Below are positions 24,019-31,708 of a stretch of 32,733 bases of DNA, one piece after another; within the stretch, counting starts at the first letter, position 1, and the number at the start of each line of letters is the position of its first letter. Both the position numbers and the translations under genes were made by a program. The notes beneath the pieces were generated by a model. That model saw only the letters and a program-made list of their open reading frames with translations. It was not told the origin of the DNA and did not search any database. The stretch is from Oligoflexia bacterium (GTDB lineage Bacteria > Bdellovibrionota > UBA1018): the NCBI GenBank assembly GCA_903881565.1, contig CAIRTR010000307.1, forward strand, positions 1-32,733. The letters run 5' to 3'.

Positions 24019-24597
24019 ATGAAACAGCTTTCCTTTCTCCCGAAACTTCGCATCGACCATGGAGGCGACCTTCTTAAAGGAAAGCGCAAAGAAGCCCGCC
24101 CCTTCTCTCACAAGAACGCCATTCACCTTGTTTTAAGATCGACCCACGCCAAAGGGGCTTGGTCTTTCCTCACCCCAAAGAACCAATCACGGATAAAACG
24201 GATTCTTGAAAAATGCGCCCGAGCCTATCACATCAAGGTTTACCGATTTACGAATGTCGGCAATCACCTGCATCTTCTCGTGAAGACAGAAACGAAACAA
24301 TATACGATCGCGCAAAAGGAGTTTCACAGCTTTCTCAGGCGCTTCGCCGGCGAACTTGCGTTTCAAGTTACAGGCGCCAAAAAGGGGGAGGCTTTTCGTG
24401 ACTCAGAGACCGGTGAAGGCTTTTGGGATGGGCTTCTCTATTCGCGATTGGTGAGTTGGGGACGAGAGTTTCGAGCACTCTCAAATTATTTTACCAAAAA
24501 CTTTTTAGAGACTTTTGGGGTTGCCCGAGGAATCAATGTCGACATCCTCGCCAAAGTCTTAACTTCACTTCGGGCAGCGGGATTTTCACCGCCCTAG
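24019..24597 (+). CDS. REP-associated tyrosine transposase-like protein (Y1/HUH family)
   Basis: About 192 residues of the TnpA-REP (RAYT) branch of HUH endonucleases. Typical features are the opening MKQLSFLPKLRIDHGG followed by ARPFSHKNAIHLVLRS, the HUH signature NHLHLLVK with its two histidines, and the helix HSFLRRFAGELAFQV that precedes the catalytic tyrosine region; LLYSRLVSWGREF offers a candidate tyrosine. These proteins nick single-stranded DNA at palindromic REP sequences; many are single-copy and domesticated. I found no terminal repeats or target duplication around it, so it is not a complete insertion element. ATG 24019 matches the family start; a longer open frame begins at 23983. 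Ends 2 bp from the convergent exported-protein gene. Confidence 0.85.
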   Translation: MKQLSFLPKLRIDHGGDLLKGKRKEARPFSHKNAIHLVLRSTHAKGAWSFLTPKNQSRIKRILEKCARAYHIKVYRFTNVGNHLHLLVKTETKQYTIAQKEFHSFLRRFAGELAFQVTGAKKGEAFRDSETGEGFWDGLLYSRLVSWGREFRALSNYFTKNFLETFGVARGINVDILAKVLTSLRAAGFSPP

Positions 24598-24599
24598 GA

Positions 24600-25235
24600 T
24601 CAACGAGCTGGCTTGGCGGGTACGGCTGGAGCCGCCGATACCTGAGGCCCGTCACGTCCTTCAACCCCCTCGCCCACCTTGATGGAAGAGGATTGCCCAG
24701 ATACTCTCGGAGTGGTCACCGGACCAGAGTTTTCCCCCAGAGCTTCCTTACGATTAAGCTCTCCGTTACGCACTCCTTCAGCCTTTAAACGACTTTTATG
24801 ATGTTTGGACAAAAAGCCCGAGAGGCTTAGTGTCTTCTTGATTTCAGAATCATAGACCTGCACATCATCTGCTTTCACCAACATTTTCTCGTTCGCGCGC
24901 TGATTTGTGAGTGGGACACTCAGAGTATAGCGACCCTGCTTCTCGAGCAAAAAAGTTTTGAATTCATCGGCATAGCCACAGTTCGAAAGTCCTGCCAATC
25001 CGTCAGTGATGTTGTAAATCAAGTTATCAAAGCCGACCGATAGCCCCACAGAGCCGACGACCCCTTTTTCAATTTCGGCACTTGCGCGCCACTCTCGCCC
25101 CTTTTCGTTTCTGTGGCACAAGACCAGCACAGGTTCCTGTGCTTGAGCCTCTTGAAGCGCATTGAGCGAAGGAAAAAACAGCGAAAGGATCGCAACACTC
25201 ATGAAAAGCATCATCGTTTGATTCCTCATTTTCAT
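24600..25235 (-). CDS. Exported protein of unknown function
   Basis: A 211-residue protein with an N-terminal signal peptide (MFLFMSVAILSLFFPSL-like core, cleavage near EAQAQ-EPV). The mature N-terminal half appears folded, with a strand-rich stretch (PVLVLCHRNEKGREW, SVGLSVGFDNLIYNI, SNCGYADEFKTFLL) and two cysteines that may pair; the C-terminal 70 residues are low-complexity and basic to Pro/Ala-rich (PQVSAAPAVPAKPAR), probably disordered. No family recognised. The ATG at 25235 keeps a basic n-region; an ATG at 25214 has a better GAGGA ribosome site but a weaker signal. It is divergent from the 25381 gene across 145 bp holding a palindrome and a promoter. Confidence 0.68.
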   Translation of the reverse strand: MKMRNQTMMLFMSVAILSLFFPSLNALQEAQAQEPVLVLCHRNEKGREWRASAEIEKGVVGSVGLSVGFDNLIYNITDGLAGLSNCGYADEFKTFLLEKQGRYTLSVPLTNQRANEKMLVKADDVQVYDSEIKKTLSLSGFLSKHHKSRLKAEGVRNGELNRKEALGENSGPVTTPRVSGQSSSIKVGEGVEGRDGPQVSAAPAVPAKPAR

Positions 25236-25294
25236 CTATCTTATCGGTCACTTGCCAAAAATAACTTAGAAACACGGGAAGCGTCGGACAACCG

Positions 25295-25308
25295 CCTGTA
25301 AATACAGG
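25295..25308. promoter_or_regulatory. CCTGTA-AA-TACAGG palindrome in a divergent promoter region
   Basis: A perfect 14-bp inverted repeat with a 2-base centre sits midway between the starts at 25235 and 25381, 34 bp upstream of the -35 box at 25343. Its place suits a dimeric regulator acting on one or both exported-protein genes. It is too short to be a CTG-N10-CAG LexA box. Confidence 0.4.
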
Positions 25309-25342
25309 ACAAAACAGAACATAACGCGATGCGAAAATAGAA

Positions 25343-25371
25343 TTGACCTTACCCCCCCCACCCCTTATAGT
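25343..25371 (+). promoter_or_regulatory. Sigma-70 promoter for a nearly leaderless mRNA
   Basis: TTGACC (25343-25348) and TATAGT (25366-25371) match the -35 and -10 consensus in five of six positions each and are separated by exactly 17 bp, with a C-rich spacer. Transcription should begin at about 25377-25379, only 2-4 nt before the ATG at 25381. No Shine-Dalgarno sequence is seen in that gap. Confidence 0.6.
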
Positions 25372-25380
25372 GCCTCCATT

Positions 25381-26739
25381 ATGACTCGCTTGAAACAAGC
25401 ATTACCGATCCTCACATTGCTTGCCGCCCTCACAACCCTCTCCCTCAGCGCGGCTGCCTCCCCCTCCTCAATTTGGACTGCAAAAAACTTCTGGTCCATG
25501 GAGTGGGAACAACGCTACACCGCATTTGTCCAAAGCGAACTCTCACCCTCATTCTTGAAAGAACTTGAGATCCCCAGCGATTGCGCGGACCTCCCCGTGA
25601 TTGTTCGAGCGATCTTTTCAAGAATCAATGAACTCCCGTTCGCGCTTGAGCAAGGACCAGCACATACACAATCGAGCGCACTCCCCACCACAACTTGGAA
25701 CCCCACAACCTGGAAAAATAACCTTCGCGAAGATCCTCGATTCAAAGCATTTCTGAAAACCATCTCCCAAAACACAAACACCTCAAACCTCGGAAAATCC
25801 CTCTACCCAATCCAAATCAGCGACTCCATTAACGGCAGCGCCTCTCTCGCCTCCAGCGTTCGCCCCGGACTCGTAGCCCTCACCGAGCATCACGCGCGCG
25901 TGATCTGGAAAATCACTCCCAATCAATGGCGATCCATCTGGGAACTAAGCTCCACCGTCCCCTATGCTGTGCGAACACTTCAAATCAACGATCTGAGTAT
26001 CGACGACTACCCTGCATCCCCTCGCGAAGGGGGCCTGCTTGCTTTTCGCTGGCCTGAGGCCTGCGGCAGCAAATGGTGCCTGCGTGCCCCTGATAAAATG
26101 CCCGGATACTCGATGGAACAATACAGGATCCCAAAACCCGACGCGCCTCTTGAGCGATGGTTAGAAGATAGCTTTCGAGACACCGGCGCACTTTTTCAAG
26201 TCGGGACCTTCTCCGACACCCTCCAAGCTCTCGCCAGGATCGCAGGTTACGGCGACCCAACTGAAAAAGATTTCTCCGTGATCTTAGACGAGATCTTCGC
26301 TTCTCTTACGCTGAGGCAAGACACTTTAAAGAAATGCGATGCCCTGCTCACTTCAGGCCGCATTGGGAACCGAGCAGCGTTTGAGTTCAATTGCTCGACC
26401 GAAAATAGGGATGGCGAGCTCGCACGAAAACTTCGAAGGCTCATGGATCTGGGGCACTTCGCCGGGAGAATGGGCGAGATGGAAACTCGGCTCGGACAAC
26501 ACGTGATCCCGATTGACGAGCACAGGAAAACAGACGCCTATCAGTTTTTTCTCGCCAAATCTGAGCACGAAATTTCAGCCGTACCCTACGACTCCGCTCT
26601 TAAGAGGTGGGGCTGGGCGTTTCTCATGAAGCGAGCGCAGGGAATGCTCGCGTTGTCCCAAGAATCTCCGGAACAAGCGCAGGCGCTGGCTTCGGAAATC
26701 AAGACACTCAGAGATTACGGGCAAATTGGAACCCCTTAG
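25381..26739 (+). CDS. Exported protein of unknown function
   Basis: A 452-residue protein with a clear signal peptide (QALPILTLLAALTTLSLSAAA, cleavage near AAA-SPSS). The mature part is mostly helical with a few conserved-looking Trp clusters (WTAKNFWSMEWEQRY, TTTWNPTTWKNN, ITPNQWRSIWELS) and seven scattered cysteines, some close together (ACGSKWCLRAP), which could form disulfides in the periplasm. I see no catalytic signature and no domain I can name. The ATG at 25381 is supported by the promoter 10 bp upstream and by the signal peptide; a leaderless transcript would explain the missing ribosome site. It is followed by two hairpins and then the convergent ppiD-like gene. Confidence 0.72.
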   Translation: MTRLKQALPILTLLAALTTLSLSAAASPSSIWTAKNFWSMEWEQRYTAFVQSELSPSFLKELEIPSDCADLPVIVRAIFSRINELPFALEQGPAHTQSSALPTTTWNPTTWKNNLREDPRFKAFLKTISQNTNTSNLGKSLYPIQISDSINGSASLASSVRPGLVALTEHHARVIWKITPNQWRSIWELSSTVPYAVRTLQINDLSIDDYPASPREGGLLAFRWPEACGSKWCLRAPDKMPGYSMEQYRIPKPDAPLERWLEDSFRDTGALFQVGTFSDTLQALARIAGYGDPTEKDFSVILDEIFASLTLRQDTLKKCDALLTSGRIGNRAAFEFNCSTENRDGELARKLRRLMDLGHFAGRMGEMETRLGQHVIPIDEHRKTDAYQFFLAKSEHEISAVPYDSALKRWGWAFLMKRAQGMLALSQESPEQAQALASEIKTLRDYGQIGTP

Positions 26740-26741
26740 CC

Positions 26742-26789
26742 GAGTAACTTCTCAGAGTGCGAAGTTACTCCCCCACCCTAGCCTAGGGT
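26742..26789. terminator. Two hairpins between convergent genes
   Basis: GAGTAACTTC (26742-26751) and GAAGTTACTC (26761-26770) form a 10-bp stem with a 9-base loop three bases after the 25381 gene stop. Next to it ACCCTAG-C-CTAGGGT (26775-26789) is a second perfect inverted repeat. Neither has a T-run on either strand, so a classical Rho-independent terminator is not proven; mRNA 3'-end protection is an alternative. Confidence 0.45.
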
Positions 26790-26882
26790 AAGCCCCTAAC
26801 TTCGCTACTTCGGAAATTCAGGACCACACCCAACATACCACGGCCCTTGGGTTCAAAAAGTCGCGCTCATCGCGCGACGACA

Positions 26883-28118
26883 CTACCCTTCTTCGTTCTT
26901 CATCACCGAAGGATTCGTATCGATCTTGGCCTTTTCGACGAGCTTCTTAACCCAGCCCTCAAAAACGGCGCGCTCCTTAGCAGACGCGGTTTGCTTGAAG
27001 AGCGTTTCGCGCTCAGCTTCAAACTTGGAAAAGTCAGGTGCCTCAACACGGGTCACAACCGCGATCAAAATCGATCCCGCTGTGGCGTAGCGCTTTGCCT
27101 TCCCACCTTGAGCGATCGCAATCGGTGATTGCTTCTGAAAAGCATCTTTCAACAATTCCTTCACTTCGCCAACCTGAGGAATCTGGGGAGACAAGCGTGA
27201 AATCATCGCCCCGGTTTTGACCGACAAACCAAGAGACTTAAGCACTGCATTTACTTTCGCATCCGATGCTGCGTCTGCGCCCATGAGCGGGAGAACCTGT
27301 TCAGCCATCTTTTCATTTATTTTACTAATTTCATCAACCTTCTGACCTCGAAGCGTCTCACGAGCAAGATCAGCTTGAACTGCCTCAAAAGCCTTACCTT
27401 TATATTCAGTGTCTTTCTTGGCATCAAATCGAGCCTTCACAAGATTAAGTTTGGCAGGGTCTTTTAGGAACTTTTCGATTTCCTCAGGAGTAATAGCCAC
27501 CGCCTTAGCTCCAGCGTCATGACTCAAGAGGACGTACTTAATCTCACGTTTGTCATGAGTGGTTGCGAATTGCTTACGCAGCTCACCTTCAGAGACATGC
27601 AAGCGATTTTTGAAGAAACCTTCCCATTGCTGAAGCGAAAGATCATCCTGCATCATGCGCTCAAAACTGCTGGGCGTGTAATTATTTGAACCTAAAACCT
27701 GTTTGTAGTTCACGACATCGAAGTGCCCGTCTTTTTGAAAAGCGGGAATCTCACGAATTTTGTCCCGAACTTCATCGTCAGAGGCGACCATCTTCCGGCG
27801 CGCGGCTTCTTGGGACATGAGCTTTCGGCGCGCCAACTCTTGAAAAACCCCGTCGCGCAGGTGAAATGCCTGAATTTGCTCGTCAGTGAGCTTCCCGCCC
27901 GTCATGGCTTTGAAGTATTCGATCCGACGGCCCAACTCCCGATTGAAGTCTGCGATTGAAATTGGATCTCCGTTTACCGTCCCGGCGACAGCGCCTTCGT
28001 GTAGGCCGCGCGTTGATTTCGGATTGAAAACTCCAGAAACCACGAAAACGAAGGCGATCAAACCGATGATTCCGCCGATCATCACTTTTCCAAATTTCTC
28101 ACGAATCCAGGTCAACAT
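26883..28118 (-). CDS. PpiD/SurA-like periplasmic chaperone lacking the parvulin domain
   Basis: A 411-residue membrane-anchored protein with PpiD topology: a short N-terminus (MLTWIREKFGKV), a membrane segment at about 13-32 (MIGGIIGLIAFVFVVSGVF), then a SurA-N-like chaperone region (VAGTVNGDPISIADFNRELGRRI, RDGVFQELARRKLMSQEA, SERMMQ-type helices). PpiD assists outer-membrane and exported proteins leaving the Sec translocon. E. coli PpiD is about 620 residues with a central parvulin prolyl-isomerase domain; here no parvulin motif is seen and the chain is some 200 residues shorter, so only chaperone activity is expected. The C-terminal part (FSKFEAERETLFKQTASAKERAVFEGWVKKLVEKAKI) matches the family's closing helix. 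Divergent from mreC. Confidence 0.8.
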   Translation of the reverse strand: MLTWIREKFGKVMIGGIIGLIAFVFVVSGVFNPKSTRGLHEGAVAGTVNGDPISIADFNRELGRRIEYFKAMTGGKLTDEQIQAFHLRDGVFQELARRKLMSQEAARRKMVASDDEVRDKIREIPAFQKDGHFDVVNYKQVLGSNNYTPSSFERMMQDDLSLQQWEGFFKNRLHVSEGELRKQFATTHDKREIKYVLLSHDAGAKAVAITPEEIEKFLKDPAKLNLVKARFDAKKDTEYKGKAFEAVQADLARETLRGQKVDEISKINEKMAEQVLPLMGADAASDAKVNAVLKSLGLSVKTGAMISRLSPQIPQVGEVKELLKDAFQKQSPIAIAQGGKAKRYATAGSILIAVVTRVEAPDFSKFEAERETLFKQTASAKERAVFEGWVKKLVEKAKIDTNPSVMKNEEG

Positions 28119-28135
28119 TTCATTTTACCTTTCGT

Positions 28136-28196
28136 TATATCTTTCATTGGCTATATCTTTCATTTGCTTGATTATCCCACTCGACCTCGTTACGAT
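28136..28196. promoter_or_regulatory. 13-bp direct repeats and a candidate mreC promoter
   Basis: TATATCTTTCATT occurs twice (28136-28148, 28152-28164), 16 bp apart, in the 95-bp gap between ppiD-like and mreC. Just after it, TTGATT (28168-28173) and TACGAT (28191-28196) form a plus-strand pair with a 17-bp spacer; the start would lie near 28203, at the very edge of the mreC AGGAAA ribosome site. The fit to consensus is moderate (four of six each). Confidence 0.35.
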
Positions 28197-28213
28197 ACAC
28201 CCAGGAAAGCCGA

Positions 28214-29089
28214 ATGATCAAATACCTAAAAGAATATCGGTTTTATATCATCTTGTTTCTCTTCATTTTGATACCGGTGATAGCAATCGACACATCCACC
28301 CGGGCTCCGAGAGATTACCGCCTCTATGACCGCGTCGTCGTGGCCATCACCTCTCCAATTCAGACTGCCATCAGCTGGGGATTAGAGCAACTAGTCTCAG
28401 GACTCCAGAATTATATTTTTCTGCTGAGCACCCGCAAGGACAACATTGAACTCTTAGGCGAGAACCGCAGACTCTTGGGTCAAATTGCCAGTCTCAAGGA
28501 AACCCGCGAGGAGAACCTCCGGCTCCGAAAACTTCTCACGTTCCAAGAAAACTTAAAGCTCACGACCACGGTGGCCCGAGTCATCGCCAAAGATGTCTCT
28601 ACGGAGTTTCGCGCCTTACGCATAAATCGTGGGGAAAACGCCGGAATCAAGAAAGATATGGCCGTCGTGACCGCCGAAGGCGTGGTGGGCCGTGTCCTGC
28701 GAACCACCGCTGATTCTGCTGATGTCGTCACGATCTTAGATCTTCTCTCGGCAGTCGATGCCATTGATGAGCGCTCAAGATCCCATGGGGTCGTTGAAGG
28801 CTTAACCGAAGAGATGTGCGAACTCAGATACACCGTTCGAACCGATGATTTGCAGGCAGGTGATACCCTGATCACCAGTGGATTGGGAGGGATCTTTCCC
28901 AAGGGAATTCCGGTCGGGACCGTGACAAAAGTCGACAAAAAGCCGTACGGAATTACTCAGAAAATAGATGTAAAACCTACTGTTGAATTCTCAAAACTTG
29001 AAGAAGTTCTCGTGATCACCACGCGCGAGGAGCGAGACTTTTATACAACGGAGGCCGCACCCCAGAAAACCGAGGGGACGAAAAAATGA
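28214..29089 (+). CDS. mreC: Rod shape-determining protein MreC
   Basis: A 291-residue bitopic inner-membrane protein that links cytoplasmic MreB filaments to the periplasmic wall synthases PBP2 and RodA during cell elongation. After a short cytoplasmic start comes a membrane segment (FYIILFLFILIPVIAI, about 11-26), a coiled coil at about 75-115 (ELLGENRRLLGQIASLKETREENLRLRKLL), and the beta-rich core with family blocks ARVIAKDVSTEFRALRINRGENAGIKKDMAVV, EGVVGRVLRTTADSADVVTI and TSGLGGIFPKGIPVGTV. The ATG at 28214 has AGGAAA 5 nt upstream. Its stop overlaps mreD by 4 bp. No mreB precedes it in the window; instead ppiD-like lies divergent, so mreB must be elsewhere. Confidence 0.95.
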   Translation: MIKYLKEYRFYIILFLFILIPVIAIDTSTRAPRDYRLYDRVVVAITSPIQTAISWGLEQLVSGLQNYIFLLSTRKDNIELLGENRRLLGQIASLKETREENLRLRKLLTFQENLKLTTTVARVIAKDVSTEFRALRINRGENAGIKKDMAVVTAEGVVGRVLRTTADSADVVTILDLLSAVDAIDERSRSHGVVEGLTEEMCELRYTVRTDDLQAGDTLITSGLGGIFPKGIPVGTVTKVDKKPYGITQKIDVKPTVEFSKLEEVLVITTREERDFYTTEAAPQKTEGTKK

Positions 29090-29652
29090 CTCGCCTTCTT
29101 TTTCGCGCCCTCAATGCCCCCGGACTCCTCCTTCTGATGCTGATTGGCATCGGGATCTCGACCTCGTTTTTTGCTCCCTACCCTTTAAACTACTTTCAAC
29201 CCGACGTCATCCTGATGGGAGTTCTCTGGTGCGCCCTCAACCGCAGTTTTACAGAAGGCGGGATACTCGTCCTGATCATGGGCAACATTGCCGAAACCCA
29301 TAGCGCTTCTCCGCGCGGAGTTTTCCTCCTCTCCTACATGCTTGTTTTTCTGCTGGTACGCGCCTCTTCCCGGTATTTTGATTTCTCAACTACACGCTCA
29401 CTTTTAGGGCTGACCTTTGTGAGCTCAAGCGTTCAAAAGTGCACCACGCTTCTTGTCATATCCCTCTTGGGCGTCCCTGCCGTGGGCTTCAAATCTGCTT
29501 TTTTTGCGATCTTCCCAGGGTCTCTTGTCGAAATGGCACTCATCCTCTGGACCTTCAGAGGGTTTGAAAAATTTGATTGGGTGACCTTCAAAAATCCACG
29601 CGCTTCGCAAGACCTCGAACATTCAGGCGAGTTCCAGGACAGGACGCTTTAA
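29086..29652 (+). CDS. mreD: Rod shape-determining protein MreD
   Basis: A 188-residue polytopic membrane protein with about five hydrophobic segments (PGLLLLMLIGIGISTSFFA, VILMGVLWCAL, GGILVLIMGNIAET, GVFLLSYMLVFLLV, CTTLLVISLLGVPAV) and the MreD-type loop YFQPDVILMGVLWCAL. MreD works with MreC in the elongasome. The sequence is not strongly conserved in this family, so placement between mreC (ATGA overlap) and mrdA (1-bp gap) is the main support. The final 35 residues are hydrophilic and cytoplasmic. Confidence 0.88.
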   Translation: MTRLLFRALNAPGLLLLMLIGIGISTSFFAPYPLNYFQPDVILMGVLWCALNRSFTEGGILVLIMGNIAETHSASPRGVFLLSYMLVFLLVRASSRYFDFSTTRSLLGLTFVSSSVQKCTTLLVISLLGVPAVGFKSAFFAIFPGSLVEMALILWTFRGFEKFDWVTFKNPRASQDLEHSGEFQDRTL

Positions 29653-29653
29653 A

Positions 29654-31708
29654 ATGGCATTCTTGGGACAAGAAGAACAGATTAGAGAACTCCAGGACCG
29701 CTTTCGAATGCTCTATGCCCTTGTATTCATCGCACTGGGGATTCTGCTCGCCACGATGATCTACCTTCAAGTGCTCAATGGCGAAAAAATGCGGAACTAT
29801 TCTGAAGAAAACCGGATCCGCCGCATGAAAATCGAAGCCCCCCGCGGTATGATCTTTGATCGCAACCGGAAAATCCTGATTGATAATCGCCCCGCTTTTG
29901 ACCTCGAGATTATTCCCCAGTACCTTTACGAATCCAAGCAAGCGGATCGAGTTTTGAAGCTTCTCGCAGAAGTTGCGGAGATTCCTGAAGTCGACATCCG
30001 CGATGAACTTGAAAAGGCCTCAAATCAGGCTAAATACATGCCGGTAAAGATCAAGACCGACTTAACCCGCGATGAAGTCGCCGCCATTGAATCATGGAAA
30101 ATCTCCATGCCCGGCGTCGAAGTGCGAGAAGCCATCAAGCGCACCAACATCTATGGGGACATTGCCGCGCACCTTTTGGGCTACATCGGCGAAGTCAATC
30201 CTGGAGATTTGATTAATGTTAACAAAAACGCGAAGAATTACAAACTCGGCGACAGCATGGGAAAATTTGGACTCGAACAGCGTTTTGAAACCTATCTCCG
30301 TGGAACAGATGGTGAGGAAATCAGAGAAGTCGACGCTCTAGGACGCGTGAAGCTCGAAAAGGGCAAAACCCGGTCCGGAGACACGATCGTCGGTCGCGAA
30401 CTCGTGCCGGGCAAGAACCTTGTCCTCACTATTGATCAGGATCTGCAACTTGCGGCCACGAAAGCCTTTGGCGACAAAATCGGAGCCGTCGTTGCGCTCG
30501 ACCCCCGTTCTGGCGAAATTCTCTCAATGCTTTCTCGCCCCGCTTTTGACTCGACCCAATTTTCCCGAGGGATTCCCACCGCACTCTGGAACCAGCTGAT
30601 CAACAACGAAAATCACCCCTTGATGGATAAAACCATTCAAGACCATTATCCACCCGGCTCGACGTTTAAGATCGTGACTGCAGTCGCAGGCCTCGAAGAA
30701 GGCGTCATTGATGAGACCACGAAGTTTCATTGCACCGGCTCGCTGTGGGTCGGGAACCGCAAGTACCACTGCCACTTGAAACGCGGACATGGCGAAATGA
30801 ATGTCGTCAGTGCGATCACGCAGTCGTGTGACGTCTTCTTCTATCGCGTGGCTCAACGACTCAAAAGTGTGGATGACATTGCAAAGTGGGCCACTCATTT
30901 GGGCTTAGGGCGAAAAACCGGGATCAATCTTGCGCGAGAGATCCCTGGACTTATTCCGACCGAAGCCTGGAAGAAAAAGCGCTTCAACCAATCGTGGAAC
31001 GCAGGTGAAACGGTGTCGGTGGCCATCGGTCAAAGTTTCGTATTAACCACCGCTCTACAACTGGCCAACCTCTATGCCACAATTGGAAACGGGGGGAAAC
31101 TGTTTCGTCCCTTTGTCGTTAAATCAATCGAAACTTACGATGGCGTCGTCCAAAAAGAGTTTCAACCTGAGCTCATTGAACAGACGAATCTCAAGGCAAA
31201 GACTCAGGAACTGATCAAGCAAGGCCTTTGGGGCGTCGTCAACAGCCCCCATGGGACCGCCTTTTCGCAACGACTCGCAGGTATGGATTTCGCCGGCAAA
31301 ACAGGGACCTCCCAAGTCATTCGAATCGCAGCGGACAAGATTTACCAGAAGTGTGAATCCATGAAGTTTCGCGATCGCCACAACGCGCTTTTCGTAGGTT
31401 TTGCGCCCGCAAAAGACCCAGTCATTGCCGTTGCCGTTGTTGGCGAGCACGCCTGCCACGGCGGCTCGGGCGCCGCTCCGATCGCGAGAGCCATCATTAA
31501 GACCTACCTGGAAAAATACTGGCCTGATGTTTACGGCGATAAAACAATTGCGAAACGAACCGCTAAAGACACCCTTTTGCCAGCACCGCTTCCCGTAAAA
31601 ACCGAAGACGAAGATGTTCTCATCGGGGGAGACTCCCCGTTTCTTCCGGAAAAGCTAAAAGAAGAAAAAGAAGAAGACGAAATCCCAACGGAAGGCACTA
31701 CCGAATGA
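29654..31708 (+). CDS. mrdA: Penicillin-binding protein 2 (elongation transpeptidase)
   Basis: A 684-residue class B PBP that cross-links peptidoglycan in cell elongation with RodA. It has a membrane anchor near 20-40 ([20 protein letters not shown]), the pedestal domain starting [18 protein letters not shown], and the transpeptidase domain with STFK (Ser336), SCD (391-393) and KTGTSQ (549-554). Cys360, Cys373, His379 and Cys392 fall at the positions of the PBP2 zinc site described for E. coli, where two of the ligands are aspartates. The C-terminal 65 residues are acidic and disordered ([28 protein letters not shown]). It starts 1 bp after mreD and its stop overlaps rodA by 4 bp. Confidence 0.96.
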   Translation: MAFLGQEEQIRELQDRFRMLYALVFIALGILLATMIYLQVLNGEKMRNYSEENRIRRMKIEAPRGMIFDRNRKILIDNRPAFDLEIIPQYLYESKQADRVLKLLAEVAEIPEVDIRDELEKASNQAKYMPVKIKTDLTRDEVAAIESWKISMPGVEVREAIKRTNIYGDIAAHLLGYIGEVNPGDLINVNKNAKNYKLGDSMGKFGLEQRFETYLRGTDGEEIREVDALGRVKLEKGKTRSGDTIVGRELVPGKNLVLTIDQDLQLAATKAFGDKIGAVVALDPRSGEILSMLSRPAFDSTQFSRGIPTALWNQLINNENHPLMDKTIQDHYPPGSTFKIVTAVAGLEEGVIDETTKFHCTGSLWVGNRKYHCHLKRGHGEMNVVSAITQSCDVFFYRVAQRLKSVDDIAKWATHLGLGRKTGINLAREIPGLIPTEAWKKKRFNQSWNAGETVSVAIGQSFVLTTALQLANLYATIGNGGKLFRPFVVKSIETYDGVVQKEFQPELIEQTNLKAKTQELIKQGLWGVVNSPHGTAFSQRLAGMDFAGKTGTSQVIRIAADKIYQKCESMKFRDRHNALFVGFAPAKDPVIAVAVVGEHACHGGSGAAPIARAIIKTYLEKYWPDVYGDKTIAKRTAKDTLLPAPLPVKTEDEDVLIGGDSPFLPEKLKEEKEEDEIPTEGTTE

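Noticed and set aside
24019-24597. Complete insertion sequence around the REP-type transposase
   Set aside because: No terminal inverted repeats, subterminal hairpins or target duplication were found; neighbouring genes abut it within a few bases on the right.
25295-25308. LexA/SOS box
   Set aside because: The CTG and CAG halves are 6 bp apart rather than 10, so it does not fit a CTG-N10-CAG site; kept only as an unspecified palindrome.
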